Of a stretch of DNA of 40,736 nt, positions 34,287-39,830 are shown one piece after another; positions within the stretch are counted from its first letter, which is position 1, and the number at the start of each line of letters is the position of its first letter. Source of the DNA: Tubiluchus corallicola (taxonomy: Eukaryota; Priapulida; Priapulimorpha; Priapulimorphida; Tubiluchidae); assembly GCA_030141605.1 (NCBI GenBank), contig JAQGDQ010002378.1:350368-391103 (forward strand). The letters are read 5' to 3'. A program made the translations under genes and the position numbers. The notes under the pieces were generated by a model. That model ran no database searches. It was not told the DNA's origin and worked only from the letters and a program-made list of their open reading frames with translations.

Positions 34287-35543
34287 ATTATTATTATTAT
34301 TATTATGAGAAGAGTGCAACACAACTTCTACATTTTGCACAATTTACAACAAGTGGGAACTACAATAAGCAACTAAATCCATCAGGACCACTACAGACCA
34401 CGAGGAACATAGTCAAATTTTGCACATTACTTTGCAATTTCTTCCATTACAACCTACTTTATTTTGATAAAATAAATTCTAATCTGTTTTTTTGTAGTTT
34501 CAGTTTGTGTCTTTGTATCACTAATGTATTATTTATTCTTATTTTTGGCTTCATTTATAGTTTGATAATGGCTTCAATAGCCGAAACGATCGTCGCTCAA
34601 TAAAAATGTAGAGTTATGACTCTTCAAAAGTAGAATGCATCAAAAATTGGACCAACAACCAATTTTTTGTTTTGTTTTTGTAAAAACAAATGATGATTAT
34701 ACTGCAGTTTTATCTTCTAGCATCAAATTATCAAGAAAATGTTCAATAAATACTAAAAATCTAATTTTATAACCCCTTACTCATTTTTCTGTCTAGAAAC
34801 TAGTGATGCAATTCTAAAAAACTTATTTTCAAATTCTAATAATAGCTCATGGAAGCAGTCATTTTGCTTTTTCTGCTGCCAAGGCCAGATCTTTATCAGG
34901 AAGAGTCATCTATTGGATTTAAACATAACTTGTGTTTTTGCAAAGCCCGGAACAACCAACATTTGTACAGTTGCTAAGTGCTTTGTAGAAACGAGACAAA
35001 AAGCAGTGGCTAACTTTAACAATTTTCTCAAGATTATATTTTTTTGTGCATAGCCTGCACCTCAACTTCAACATGGATTATCTCAGCTTAGAAATAACAG
35101 AGAGCGATGAGCTTGGTATCAAAATGATCCTCGTGAAATGGAGATTCAGGACGTGTGAATAACTAGAAAAGAATAATTGCTGATTTATGGACAATGCAAG
35201 CACACATACAATGACATTACTAGCATAAAAGCGTTACCTCCCGTGTCGTACACAGCATACGCATCTACACCACAGTAACCATCATCATCACCTGGACACG
35301 TTTCACATTGCAAACCAGCTGTACCTTTCCCAGTGCCCGTGGAATCATCACAGTGGCAGACGTAGCTTTCACTACTTTTTCTCATCACCGCAAAAGCGCC
35401 GGGAGGATGAGTCGTCTTGCTGAATCCTCGGCATCGAAAGATGCATTCGTAAGCTGATTTCACATCCGGAATCGACTTTGCAAAAGTTACGGTAGATGGG
35501 AAATTCCAACACCCTCTGTATTCATGACGAGCCGTTTTCCAAG
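9377..35543 (-). CDS. Multi-WSC-domain extracellular protein, 3' part of gene (15 exons, 12 WSC domains)
   Basis: Span of one minus-strand gene; the individual exons are listed separately. WSC domains are cysteine-rich extracellular modules of about 90 residues with eight conserved cysteines. They occur in polycystin-1, Kremen, yeast stress sensors and fungal oxidases, and are thought to bind carbohydrate. Here three tandem modules each hold four WSC domains (A, B, C, D+E). All splice junctions have GT-AG ends and all internal exons are phase 1-1, so they join without a frame break into 1308 complete codons plus a stop. Exon sums are 1257, 1314 and 1358 nt for modules 1, 2 and 3. The 5' end (start codon, signal peptide, any earlier modules) is not visible. 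A hydrophobic C-terminus suggests a membrane or GPI anchor. That the three modules form one transcript is inferred from order, strand and phase. Confidence 0.85.
9661..10059 (-). other. WSC intron between module 3 exons D and E, 3' part
   Basis: AT-rich with no recognisable feature, between the 43-bp array and terminal exon E. Confidence 0.5.
10060..13950. repeat. 43-bp minisatellite, about 90 copies, in WSC intron
   Basis: The unit starts TGTAGTGTTCAAGTTTGGAC, continues ATGCATGAACTGTTGTATC and ends (T/C)AGG. Point variants mark higher-order structure. A GCACGAACTGTTGTACCTAG variant near 12171 and a GGGCTC variant near 12287 both recur exactly 774 bp (18 units) later. A GTACCCAGG variant recurs with 215/172-bp steps that sum to 387 bp (9 units). 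The array makes up most of the D-E intron of module 3. Confidence 0.97.
14055..14186 (-). CDS. WSC gene, module 3 exon D (first half of WSC domain 12)
   Basis: Acceptor ATACAAG and donor GTATG; 132 nt, phase 1-1, two codons longer than the other D exons. Encodes FPLGEKLGTGCYRKS and MSPKMCVSHCHVLG. It is the most diverged D exon, but cysteine spacing and phase are kept. Confidence 0.8.
14210..14446. other. WSC intron C-D of module 3, proximal part
   Basis: No exon. A GC-richer patch at about 14295-14360 (GGGGCAAAGCCCCCTTGGAG) looks like a repeat fragment, but no second copy is seen in the window. Confidence 0.35.
14447..14665 (+). repeat. Dispersed repeat S, copy 1
   Basis: About 210 bp shared with 32079-32290 in the same orientation. 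Common blocks include CCTAATTGTCTCAA, GGCCGCTCCTATGCAAAA, TATATAAAAACTGTC and GTAAACAAAGTGACGGC. It is non-coding, and each copy lies in a different WSC intron. Confidence 0.8.
14666..15913. other. WSC intron C-D of module 3, central part
   Basis: AT-rich. Scattered short open frames have no family resemblance or splice context. Nothing is called. Confidence 0.4.
15920..16390. repeat. 67-bp minisatellite, 7 copies
   Basis: The unit begins TGCCATCTAGGGGGAG, contains AAACAATGCAAGCGCG and TAATTGCATTAT, and ends CGTACTTGAC. Copies start at 15923, 15990 and 16057 and continue at 67-bp steps. A two-unit alternation of TTATTTGCAG and TTATCTACAG variants in the later copies suggests duplication in pairs. 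Confidence 0.93.
16450..16785 (-). CDS. WSC gene, module 3 exon C (WSC domain 11)
   Basis: Acceptor TCTAG and donor GTGAGT; 336 nt, phase 1-1. Encodes EILGCWEDRDPRAGRP, EKCKRHCLKFGFAFAGLQ, GTECHCGHSYGRY, NPCNFKCGS and SCLACGG. A 67-bp minisatellite starts about 60 bp beyond the donor. Confidence 0.93.
16786..17873. other. WSC intron B-C of module 3
   Basis: No exon or clear repeat found. Short frames near 17100-17430 on both strands have no splice context or family signature. Confidence 0.45.
17874..18164 (-). CDS. WSC gene, module 3 exon B (WSC domain 10)
   Basis: Acceptor TCTGTATAG and donor GTAAGT; 291 nt, phase 1-1. Encodes PHKYQGCFPYYKPETYF, DQKCTETCGNEGYLFGS, FVCKCGNGFPFDKFSLNC and VSVYATE. 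It is more diverged from the B exons of modules 1 and 2 than those are from each other. Confidence 0.9.
18438..18752 (-). CDS. WSC gene, module 3 exon A (WSC domain 9)
   Basis: Acceptor TTGTCTTCACAG and donor GTAATAC; 315 nt, phase 1-1. Encodes WKDSRPEYRGCWKFP, YECVSRC, SYICHCDNTVGTG, PCEKCDGDNNGYCGS and YAVYDTG. Confidence 0.9.
18928..19196. repeat. Compound trinucleotide microsatellite (TGC/TTG, GAT/GGT, GAG)
   Basis: About 270 bp of changing trinucleotide motifs in the intron upstream of exon A of module 3. Every frame stays open and gives homopolymer-like peptides; these are not genes. Confidence 0.95.
19210..19430. repeat. Dispersed repeat T, copy 1
   Basis: About 200 bp shared with 35000-35200 in the same orientation. 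Common blocks include CATCTCAACTTCAAC or its variant, TTAGAAATAACA and TTGGTATCAAAATGATCCTC. Each copy flanks a WSC exon (the orphan E fragment here, exon A of module 1 at the other). Confidence 0.8.
19578..19690 (-). pseudogene. Orphan 3' half of an extra E-type WSC exon
   Basis: Encodes KKHCGACGGAFTGRNNHFD, RCGSK and YRVYT, with an intact G|GTGAGG donor in the normal phase. The first half of an E exon (the DECTC part) is missing upstream, and the same frame meets a stop near 19722. There is no acceptor of the right phase; the AG choices here give phase 0 or 2. It is probably a remnant of an extra D/E unit between modules 2 and 3, and would break the frame if spliced in. Confidence 0.7.
19967..20152 (-). 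CDS. WSC gene, module 2 exon E (second half of WSC domain 8)
   Basis: Acceptor GTTTTCAG and donor GTGAGT; 186 nt, phase 1-1. Encodes EDFAVLNNYDECTCTS, HCATCAGAFTGRNNYF, DLCGSNVTGYSS and VYS. A 27-bp minisatellite lies about 75 bp upstream in the intron. Confidence 0.88.
20226..20535. repeat. 27-bp minisatellite, about 11 copies
   Basis: Unit of the form AGTACAGTAA, CAACAACAAT, GGGTAAC. Because 27 is a multiple of 3, all frames stay open and give nine-residue peptide repeats on both strands. It is intronic and lies about 75 bp upstream of exon E of module 2. Confidence 0.95.
20540..22311. other. WSC intron D-E of module 2
   Basis: No exon. About 21806-22040 holds two tandem copies of a ~115-bp unit (AGGTTATGTAAA, TAAGTTTTATTTT, CATCCAGTATAGCT, TATATATAT). 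The remainder is AT-rich and unassigned. Confidence 0.5.
22312..22700 (+). repeat. Dispersed repeat R, short copy
   Basis: Shares TTACTGAATTAAAGTTATAA, GACGTCACAACAATGGCTTTG-type and TCTAAA-AGCTATATA blocks with 26722-27375, and ends with the same AACATACCA-CAAAATTAATAT. It lacks about 270 bp present before that end in the other copy. Its end touches the donor of exon D of module 2. Confidence 0.8.
22701..22826 (-). CDS. WSC gene, module 2 exon D (first half of WSC domain 8)
   Basis: Acceptor GTGCAAG and donor GTATGG; 126 nt, phase 1-1. Encodes YVPGGRFQSGCFKLVQKFPN and MTATMCIHFCYEVG. Dispersed repeat R ends at or next to the donor. Confidence 0.83.
23276..23650 (+). mobile_element. MITE-like inverted-repeat element U, copy 1
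   Basis: Terminal inverted repeats of about 45 bp contain ATGATCGCGAAAAGGTCAAA at the left and its reverse complement at the right. The ends read CCTTTTCACA-type. Internal sequence (TGCATTAGTNTGTGCGTAG, TCTAGCTAGCTGTTAAAAC) recurs at 25124-25505 inverted and at 30310-31175. It lies in the C-D intron of module 2. No coding sequence, so non-autonomous. Confidence 0.75.
23712..24047 (-). CDS. WSC gene, module 2 exon C (WSC domain 7)
   Basis: Acceptor ATTTTCCAG and donor GTTAGT; 336 nt, phase 1-1. Encodes DALGCWEDKDPLAQQPHSGE, DKCIEHCSELNYAYAG, GTDCYCGNIYGRY, NPCNLKCGS and SCSTCGG. An RTE-like insertion sits only about 40 bp upstream of its acceptor. Confidence 0.93.
24090..24326 (+). mobile_element. 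RTE-like non-LTR retrotransposon 3' end (5' truncated) or a SINE sharing its tail
   Basis: Contains the block GGTCCCAAGCCCGGATAAAT, then GGGAGGGTTAGGGTCAGGA and AGGGCATCCG, then GGCGACCCC and a GAAGAAGAAG tail. I recognise this as the 3' end common to RTE-clade elements of many animals. It is bounded by an exact 10-bp target duplication ATAGTAGACG (24080-24089 and 24327-24336), so it is a recognisable, fairly clean insertion. It lies in the B-C intron of module 2, about 40 bp from the acceptor of exon C. Confidence 0.85.
24390..24985 (+). repeat. Diverged copy related to the hAT MITE at 33073
   Basis: About 24865-24975 matches the interior of that MITE: TGCATATTACTTGATTTTGT, TCTGCA-AAAA, AATTTGTTTAAA and TTGTGC-CAGAAA. 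A TTTCAATCGAACCG stretch near 24425 resembles its GAATTCGAATCG ends. Termini are not intact. Confidence 0.55.
25124..25505 (-). mobile_element. MITE-like element U, copy 2 (inverted)
   Basis: Starts AATAAGCCTTTTCACAGTTC and ends near CTGTGAAAAGGTTTATT, with the interior of element U in reverse orientation (CAGACTAATGCATGATTAAG, AGCTAGCTAGAACC). It sits in the B-C intron of module 2, just outside exon B. Confidence 0.7.
25540..25833 (-). CDS. WSC gene, module 2 exon B (WSC domain 6)
   Basis: Acceptor TTTTAG and donor GTGAGT; 294 nt, phase 1-1. Encodes APHEYQGCF, DNDCLAICRDKGYFFGS, YECLCGNGFPFDKFSLSC and VSVYATE. Confidence 0.9.
25905..26160 (+). repeat. Dispersed repeat ending in a microsatellite, copy 2: body plus (AT)n(AG)n
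   Basis: The body at 25915-26070 matches 4035-4210 (GGGGCGTATCAA, ACTTGTGGTGTATTAG, CTATTAACCTAGTTTCTA). It then runs directly into about 50 bp of AT and about 35 bp of AG repeats. It lies in the A-B intron of module 2. Confidence 0.85.
26289..26660 (-). CDS. WSC gene, module 2 exon A (WSC domain 5), longest A exon
   Basis: Acceptor ATGTTTAG and donor GTTAGAG; 372 nt, phase 1-1. Encodes WKRARHDYRGCW, YECIAQC, SYICHCDDTVGTA and PCSKCPGGNDGFCGG, ending AVYDTG. It is 22 codons longer than A of module 1. The extra length lies mostly before the CSKC pair (ADCGFLPSSIIGAQSE) and adds an unpaired cysteine. Confidence 0.9.
26722..27375 (+). repeat. Dispersed repeat R, long copy
   Basis: Longer copy of the repeat at 22312-22700, with about 270 bp extra (about 27070-27343) containing GGCCGAAAATGGCCATTTTT and a short TA microsatellite. 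It lies between exon E of module 1 and exon A of module 2. No intact coding frame. Confidence 0.8.
27400..27465. repeat. 26-bp tandem repeat, about 2.5 copies
   Basis: Copies of GCACCCTCTCACCC followed by (G/A)GGGACAATT, just downstream of exon E of module 1. Confidence 0.75.
27533..27718 (-). CDS. WSC gene, module 1 exon E (second half of WSC domain 4)
   Basis: Acceptor CTTTCAG and donor GTGAGC; 186 nt, phase 1-1. Encodes EDIAVLSNHDECTCTGC, then YCATCAGAFTGRSNY, DLCGSNVTGYSS and VYS. It is nearly identical to exon E of module 2, and the similarity runs on into the downstream intron (CAAAATTAAAAATCAATA). It has one extra cysteine (CTGC) that module 2 lacks. Confidence 0.87.
27730..28440. other. 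WSC intron D-E of module 1
   Basis: No exon or clear repeat recognised. A GTTCCTCGTTTAATGACTCC block near 27860 resembles the ends of some dispersed elements, but no second copy is in the window. Confidence 0.4.
28469..28594 (-). CDS. WSC gene, module 1 exon D (first half of WSC domain 4)
   Basis: Acceptor TTTAAG and donor GTATGAC; 126 nt, phase 1-1. Encodes LVPGGELLTGCLKVAQ and MTATMCIHFCYELG. The domain is completed by exon E; the intron splits it after the third cysteine. Confidence 0.83.
28787..29785. repeat. 62-bp minisatellite, about 16 copies
   Basis: Unit of CTACTCATGCTCTACTTGTG, CCATACGATATCCACACAAC and TGAATGCAACTCAACTCATTTC in sequence. Each unit has one stop-free path, so nested 61-residue frames appear every 62 bp; these are artefacts of the period. 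It lies in the C-D intron of module 1. Confidence 0.96.
29929..30273 (-). CDS. WSC gene, module 1 exon C (WSC domain 3)
   Basis: Acceptor ATTCTAG and donor GTAAGAA; 345 nt, phase 1-1. Encodes DILGCWADKFPN, DKCRAHCLELNYAYAGLQ, GTECWCGNTYGQ, NPCNYKC and SCDSCGG, ending YPTN. The YAYAGLQ-GTECWCGN stretch is the most canonical WSC signature of the gene. Type C has ten cysteines, two more than the usual eight, in a QCNLYDASC segment. Confidence 0.93.
30310..31175 (+). mobile_element. Tandem copies of MITE-like element U
   Basis: Three partial interiors of element U in a row (TTATGCATTAGTCTGTG at about 30483, 30605 and 30970), with an intact right end near 30775-30820 (ATCATCGTCAATCACTGGAA, then CTGTGAAAAGGCTTATT) and a weaker one near 31140. 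It lies in the B-C intron of module 1, immediately upstream of exon C. Confidence 0.7.
31176..31600. other. WSC intron B-C of module 1, central part
   Basis: No exon. A short GT tract lies near 31383-31410. Otherwise unassigned. Confidence 0.4.
31602..31713. repeat. ~38-bp tandem repeat with heat-shock-element-like motifs
   Basis: Two and a half copies of a unit with GAACTTTCTAGAAC and AGTAGAACTAGAAATCTGT. GAAnnTTCnnGAA, the heat-shock element pattern, occurs perfectly three times (about 31624, 31660 and 31697). It is intronic; regulatory activity is not shown. Confidence 0.7.
32079..32290 (+). repeat. Dispersed repeat S, copy 2
   Basis: Same family and orientation as 14447-14665. It lies in the B-C intron of module 1, about 180 bp downstream of exon B. 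Confidence 0.8.
32467..32760 (-). CDS. WSC gene, module 1 exon B (WSC domain 2)
   Basis: Acceptor TTTTAG and donor GTAAGT; 294 nt, phase 1-1. Encodes APHEYQGCF, DNDCLTICRDKGYLFGS, YECVCGNGFPFD and VSVYATE, with eight cysteines. It is closely similar to exon B of module 2 in coding sequence and at both intron edges. Confidence 0.9.
33073..33500. mobile_element. hAT-type MITE, 428 bp, with exact 8-bp target duplication
   Basis: Terminal inverted repeat TAGGGGTGAG at the left and CTCACCCCTA at the right, flanked by ACCACTGG at 33065-33072 and 33501-33508. The subterminal regions are rich in alternating GAATTCGAATCG palindromes and can fold back. The 8-bp duplication and the TAGGGG-type end are typical of hAT superfamily insertions. 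There is no transposase, so it is non-autonomous. It lies in the A-B intron of module 1. Confidence 0.9.
33565..34600. mobile_element. Inverted-repeat/direct-repeat element around a (TTG)n core
   Basis: Arms at about 33568-33695 and 34316-34410 are inverted copies (TTGTAAATTGTGCAAAATGT and its complement, GTCTGTAGTGGTCCT and its complement). A block of about 175 bp after the left arm (33790-33965, ending GCCGAAACGATGGTCG) recurs directly at 34420-34597. The core is TTG/CTG microsatellite. No protein gene. A foldback-like or nested element is likely. Confidence 0.65.
33995..34305. repeat. (TTG/CTG)n(TTA)n compound trinucleotide microsatellite
   Basis: About 310 bp. All frames are open and give Leu, Cys, Val, Asn, Gln or Thr runs that are not genes. 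It is itself partly duplicated: a TTGCTTTTGTTGTCGTTG block appears near 34070 and 34170. Confidence 0.95.
35000..35200. repeat. Dispersed repeat T, copy 2
   Basis: See 19210-19430. It ends about 40 bp from the donor of exon A of module 1. Confidence 0.8.
35238..35543 (-). CDS. WSC gene, module 1 exon A (WSC domain 1)
   Basis: Acceptor TATTTAG and donor GTAACGC; 306 nt, phase 1-1. Encodes WKTARHEYRGCW, then YECIFRC, SYVCHCDD, QCETCPGDDDGYCG and YAVYDTG, with eight cysteines in WSC order. No earlier exon was recognised in the 5.2 kb to the right edge, so this is simply the first exon that can be seen. Confidence 0.88.
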
Positions 35544-35689
35544 CTAAATACAACGAATTGCGAATAATGACATACTTAGGTTTACACTAGAAGTTCTGCA
35601 AAGTTTATTCAATTAAGAGTTTGTTATAGATAAAAAAACCAAAAGTAGTCAAACAAAAAAATCAATAAAATAACTAATGAAACAATCCA

Positions 35690-36600
35690 AAATTTCAAGT
35701 ACCTCTAACGTTTTTACAAAACTGATTATCTTAAAAGACGGTTTTTCATGTACTACCCCAAATCGTATAAAAAGTAAACGCTTCAACATAATTAACGCTG
35801 TAACACCGTATCCGATGTATAAATCATAGATTATATATGTTACTATTATTCGGAAGATTTCTCTCTGCTTGCCCTTTAATCTAAAGTTGTACTTATTTAG
35901 AACTGCCTGTATAACTTGGCTTCGTTATATGCATTTAGTAGGTCAGCCAATCAGAATTGAGCACGTTTTTCAGTCTACTCATTGGCAGCGAAGAAATTGC
36001 CACGTCTTTTTACTTTTTCTGTAATATTGAATTTTAAAAAAAACTGTTTGTGATTACTTCAAAACAACTATCATATATAATAATAACATGCTATCCTATT
36101 TTGAAGTAGGGTAAAAACTACCCATTTTAGCACTAGTAATACCTGAAAAGCATTTCTGAGATTCAATCTTAATTAATGGCGGGCGAGCCCAACTATTGAT
36201 GACATCACAAACTAACATAATTTTCAACAGCAAAAATGCTTCCACAGGCATGCTGCATGGTGCAATATATTAAAGAGTAGACTGTCTTAACCTACAGTTT
36301 AAGATTAGGTCCGGTTTTGGTTTCAAATCTAATTTTCAAGTACCTGTAGGGTTTTTACAAAACTGATTAAAAACCTTTACGGTGTCGAAAAATTTTAAAA
36401 GAGTTAAACGTTTCCAAAAACGTTTTAGCAAATATTTTTAAAGAAAAACTGAATGATTTATCACATCATAGCAACCATTTTGAAGTACGGTAAAAAGTAT
36501 ACATTTCAACACCTATAATAATACCAAAATAATTCTGACACTTAAATAATAGGTTAAAAACATGTTTAATGGTGAGCGAGCTCAACTTTACAAGAAAAAC
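35690..36600 (+). repeat. Dispersed repeat family P in tandem, with element Q inserted
   Basis: Two tandem starts (CAAGTACCTCTAACGTTTTT near 35697 and a CAAGTACCTGTAGGGTTTTT-type start near 36336) match the family at 7290-7910. Element Q (about 35855-36065) interrupts the first unit, so Q is probably the younger insertion. Confidence 0.6.
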
Positions 36601-36890
36601 TTACTTTACAAGACAACATACTTGCATTTAGACACAAGAAACTTGCAGAAACTGAAATAATAACACTGCAGTTTCCATAGCAACCACGGCGACCATTAGC
36701 ATAACGAATTACGCAGATGAAATATTTCAAAGACATACTGAGGTTTGTATTATGTAAGCAATATTTGTGTTGTCAGTACAGGTTCACTGTTTAATAGAAA
36801 TTACACAATGTCTGACAAAGGCAAATAGTTTGGCTTAGATTTCATCAATGCATTTATTTTTGAAGGCAGATTTACTCTCTTGATTGCTCA
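36601..36890. other. Upstream of known WSC exons, unassigned
   Basis: AT-rich, no exon seen. Either intron or 5' flank of the WSC gene. Confidence 0.4.
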
Positions 36891-36896
36891 CTGAGT

Positions 36897-36906
36897 GCGT
36901 GCGTGC

Positions 36907-36979
<73 letters not shown>

Positions 36980-37022
36980 TGTGTGCGTGCATGCATGAGT
37001 GTGTGTGTGTGCGTGTGTGTGC
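36897..37022. repeat. (GT)n microsatellite
   Basis: About 125 bp of GT with a few interruptions. Confidence 0.95.
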
Positions 37023-37544
37023 ATAATGGCTCAAGTTGAACAACATTGAATTTTCTCAGTAACTAGATGGCTGACCAACATAAATTGCTTCTATGCAGTT
37101 CTAACTGTCATACTCTCCCCGCTTCTTTTCTAAATAAGGAAGAGGGATATTATGCTGTATTTCAACTATAAAAATTAGTATCAATTTTCAAGTCAAGCAC
37201 TAAAACATATTTTACCATTTTCTTCATGGTGAACAAGGCATAATAATTTATATGTTAAATTCTAGTATGATTAAAATATCGGCTCTTATCATGTTTAAAA
37301 ATTGGTTAACATTTAAGTATTTAATTAAGAGCAGTAAGACAAACCTAAACATTAAACACTCTGTGTCCAAACGTAAATAACTTGATTATGGTTTAATTAT
37401 TGAAAAATCGTTGAAAATTGTTATACCACCATTAATATCACCTATGTGTGGTTATTTTGTTTCGACGTATAATGTTTTTTAAGTCGTTTTTCTTTGTTTC
37501 TTGTAATTTGTTTTGTTCAATATATAAATAAATAAATAAATAAC
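37023..37544. other. AT-rich DNA ending in an (AAAT)n tail
   Basis: No coding signal. The stretch ends ATATAAATAAATAAATAAAT near 37540, resembling a non-LTR element or SINE tail with no recognisable body. Confidence 0.35.
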
Positions 37545-38009
37545 CCAGCACAAACAGTTGGTTAAAACGTTGTCCTTCTTACCAGCACCCCACAAACATT
37601 TGATCTAAATGTTCCGTTCCTAGCCAGCGCGCCACAAACAGTTAAACTAAATGTTCCGTTCCTAGCCAGCGCGCCACAAACAGTTAACTAAATGTTACAT
37701 TCTTAGTCAACGCGCCACAAACAGTTAAATCAAATGTTCCATTCCTAGCCAACACGCCACAAACACTTATTTAACACATCGTATGGGTATAAATACTTGT
37801 CAAGTACAGTCATTAATGAATAACAGTAACATTTATACTAAGGCATGGGGTTCTTCAGTCTTCCCAGAATTAAGTTTAGAAATTACAATTTTTGCTCCCC
37901 AAACAAACTATGTGAAAACTTTAGGATAACAATTGAACTCTTTTCATGGTGTGTTAATTCCGTTTTTAAATGAACAAAATGGAGGCAAAAAAACGATTCA
38001 TTTTCTTCT

Positions 38010-38594
38010 TCCGTCCATGTTTTTCAAAATCTCATTCCACCTGCTGTAAACACTGAGGTATCAACATTTATTAGAGTATTCCAGCTACTTCTATCTGCTA
38101 TTAACAGGGTACGTTTCTCTCCTAAAGATAGATTTGATTGAAGTTGTTGAACATCTTTGTTCATCTTAGCTATCCAAGTTGTTTTTGGTTTGCCGGGTGG
38201 TTTCTTGCAAAGCCTTACGGCTTCCTGTAAGGCAATTTTTACTGGTGCTTCAGTTGATAATCTTAGAAGATGTATGAAGAATCTTAGGAAATGCAAGAAA
38301 TCTCTTTCGTTCTGGTGGATAAGTCTTCGTTTTTGATTATCTTATCTTTAAAACTTTCATAGAAGAAGACTTCTATGAAATGAGTCAATCTGCTTTTCTT
38401 GAGTGATCGTTACACCCTGAGCTTCACTGTTGTACATAAATATGCTGGTAAGGTAAGCATTAAGTAATCGAAGTCTTAATTTCTTGCTAGCTAATACATT
38501 CTTGTGCTGAAGAAAAGCATGCATTGCTTGTTCCTTTCTACTTTTAATATCATCTTCGGGTCTTTTAGTCAGGATCTTAAAATTATTGGAAACT
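38010..38594 (-). pseudogene. LINE reverse transcriptase C-terminal fragment, decayed
   Basis: On the minus strand, DIKSRKEQAMHAF, LRLLNAYLTSIFMYNSEAQG and EKQIDSFHRSLL are followed after a frame break near 38340 by LRLSTEAPVKIALQEA, GKPKTTWIAKMNKD and ADRSSWNTLI. The order (LLP-ILYGSE-like block, GRPKTTW-like block, DRS-W) is that of the region after the polymerase core in non-LTR retrotransposons. The catalytic core is absent. The clade is not assignable by eye. Confidence 0.75.
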
Positions 38595-38728
38595 TACGGT
38601 TTTGAGCATAATGCCATCTTAGTTTTGTCGTGAGTGATTTCATGCATTTTTCATGAGCACACCTAATCTTCTACTACAACATCTGACTGCACGCAAAAAA
38701 AAGAAATGATGGCACTGTATTCACTTTC

Positions 38729-38880
38729 ATTAGTTGCGCACTAATTCATTACTCACTTGATAACGAATTGTGCTAATTTTGTTTTCACTTTGTGCAATTG
38801 TATGTAACTTAACGTTGTGTGAAACTGTAGGGGTTTTTTGTGTAATAATGATAAAAACAATAATAAAAATAAAAATAAAG
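38729..38880 (+). repeat. A-rich-tailed dispersed repeat, copy 1
   Basis: About 150 bp repeated directly at 40557-40712: CACTAATTCATTACTCA-type start, CAATTTGTGC-type middle, GTGTGAAACTGTA-type, ending TAATGATAATAATAAAAA-like. It probably represents the 3' end of a retroelement. Confidence 0.6.
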
Positions 38881-39469
38881 CAGCACCAAGAGCAGATTGG
38901 AAATGAGCATAAGAAACATGGCTCTGGTAATCAGCTGCAACCTGATTCTGTCACAGAATTGGCTCGTGAGATCACCATGAATTCCTGCACCCCGCTGAGG
39001 ACTCTATAGCAGCCCCCTTGCTACCGCCATTGTGCTCCTTTAAGACCACTTTAGGAGGCCTAACATCTTGATTTGGGATTGCCAAAACGGCTCGAGAAAT
39101 TTATCAATCTCCCCCTCCACTGTACATTGTCATCGTGTGCCCGTTATTTTTACTGTAGACATTGGGTAGGAATAATTTAAAATAAAAGAATACCACCTTC
39201 AAGACAGGTAAACACAGCAGTCATCCGGCAAACAATTAGACGCGGCTGTGCCTAAGGCTTGTCAGCACCACTTCCTCGTAGAATACTCCATTCAAAAGTT
39301 TGCGCCCTAATATTGTAGTCGTTGTCAGACGTTGTAGTAGAAGATTAAACATGCTCGCGCAAAATGTAAGAAATCACTCGTGACGAAACTACGGTGGCGT
39401 TACTGCTCTTTCATTGCTCCAAGATTTCAATAATTTTAAGTTCCTAATGCAAAGATGAAGCAGATTTCT
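38881..39469. other. Interior of foldback-like element
   Basis: No recognisable protein or RNA gene. Confidence 0.4.
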
Positions 39470-39830
39470 GCTTTTTTTGTGCCACCATTTAGTTAATTTA
39501 AAAATGAAATTAACACACCATGAAAAGAGTTCGATTGTTAAGCTGAAATTTTTACATAGTTTGTTTGCGGAGCAAAAATGAATTACGGAGAAGTCAAATT
39601 GCAGAAAGATTGAAGAGACACATTCGGTCTTCCAACGTTACTTTTATTCATCATTCACTGCACTTCACAAATATTTATACCCATACAGAGTGGTTATATA
39701 AGTGTTTGTGGCGTGCTGGCTAGAAGTGAAACATGTAAATTAACTGTTTGTGGTGTGCTGACTAGAATTGGCACATCTAAGCTAACTGTTTGTGGTGTAC
39801 TAGTAAGTAGTGCAACATTTTAACCCTTTC

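Larger units (their letters stand above)
37545..39830. mobile_element. Foldback-like element with tandem-repeat inverted termini
   Basis: The left arm (about 37545-38005) and right arm (about 39470-39830, inverted) share several collinear blocks: a 42-bp tandem unit (GCCACAAACAGTTAAACTAA and a CTAGCCAGC segment, about 5 copies left and 3 right), ATGGGTATAAATA, CAAACAAACTATGTGAAAA and CTCTTTTCATGGTGTGTTAA. Long inverted termini with internal tandem repeats resemble foldback or Galileo-type DNA transposons. The interior holds a decayed LINE fragment and no transposase. A stray copy of the tandem unit lies at about 40425-40455. Confidence 0.75.

Noticed and set aside
33923-34603. Long open frames of Leu, Cys, Val, Gln, Asn or Thr runs
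   Set aside because: They are produced by the trinucleotide microsatellite in every frame on both strands.
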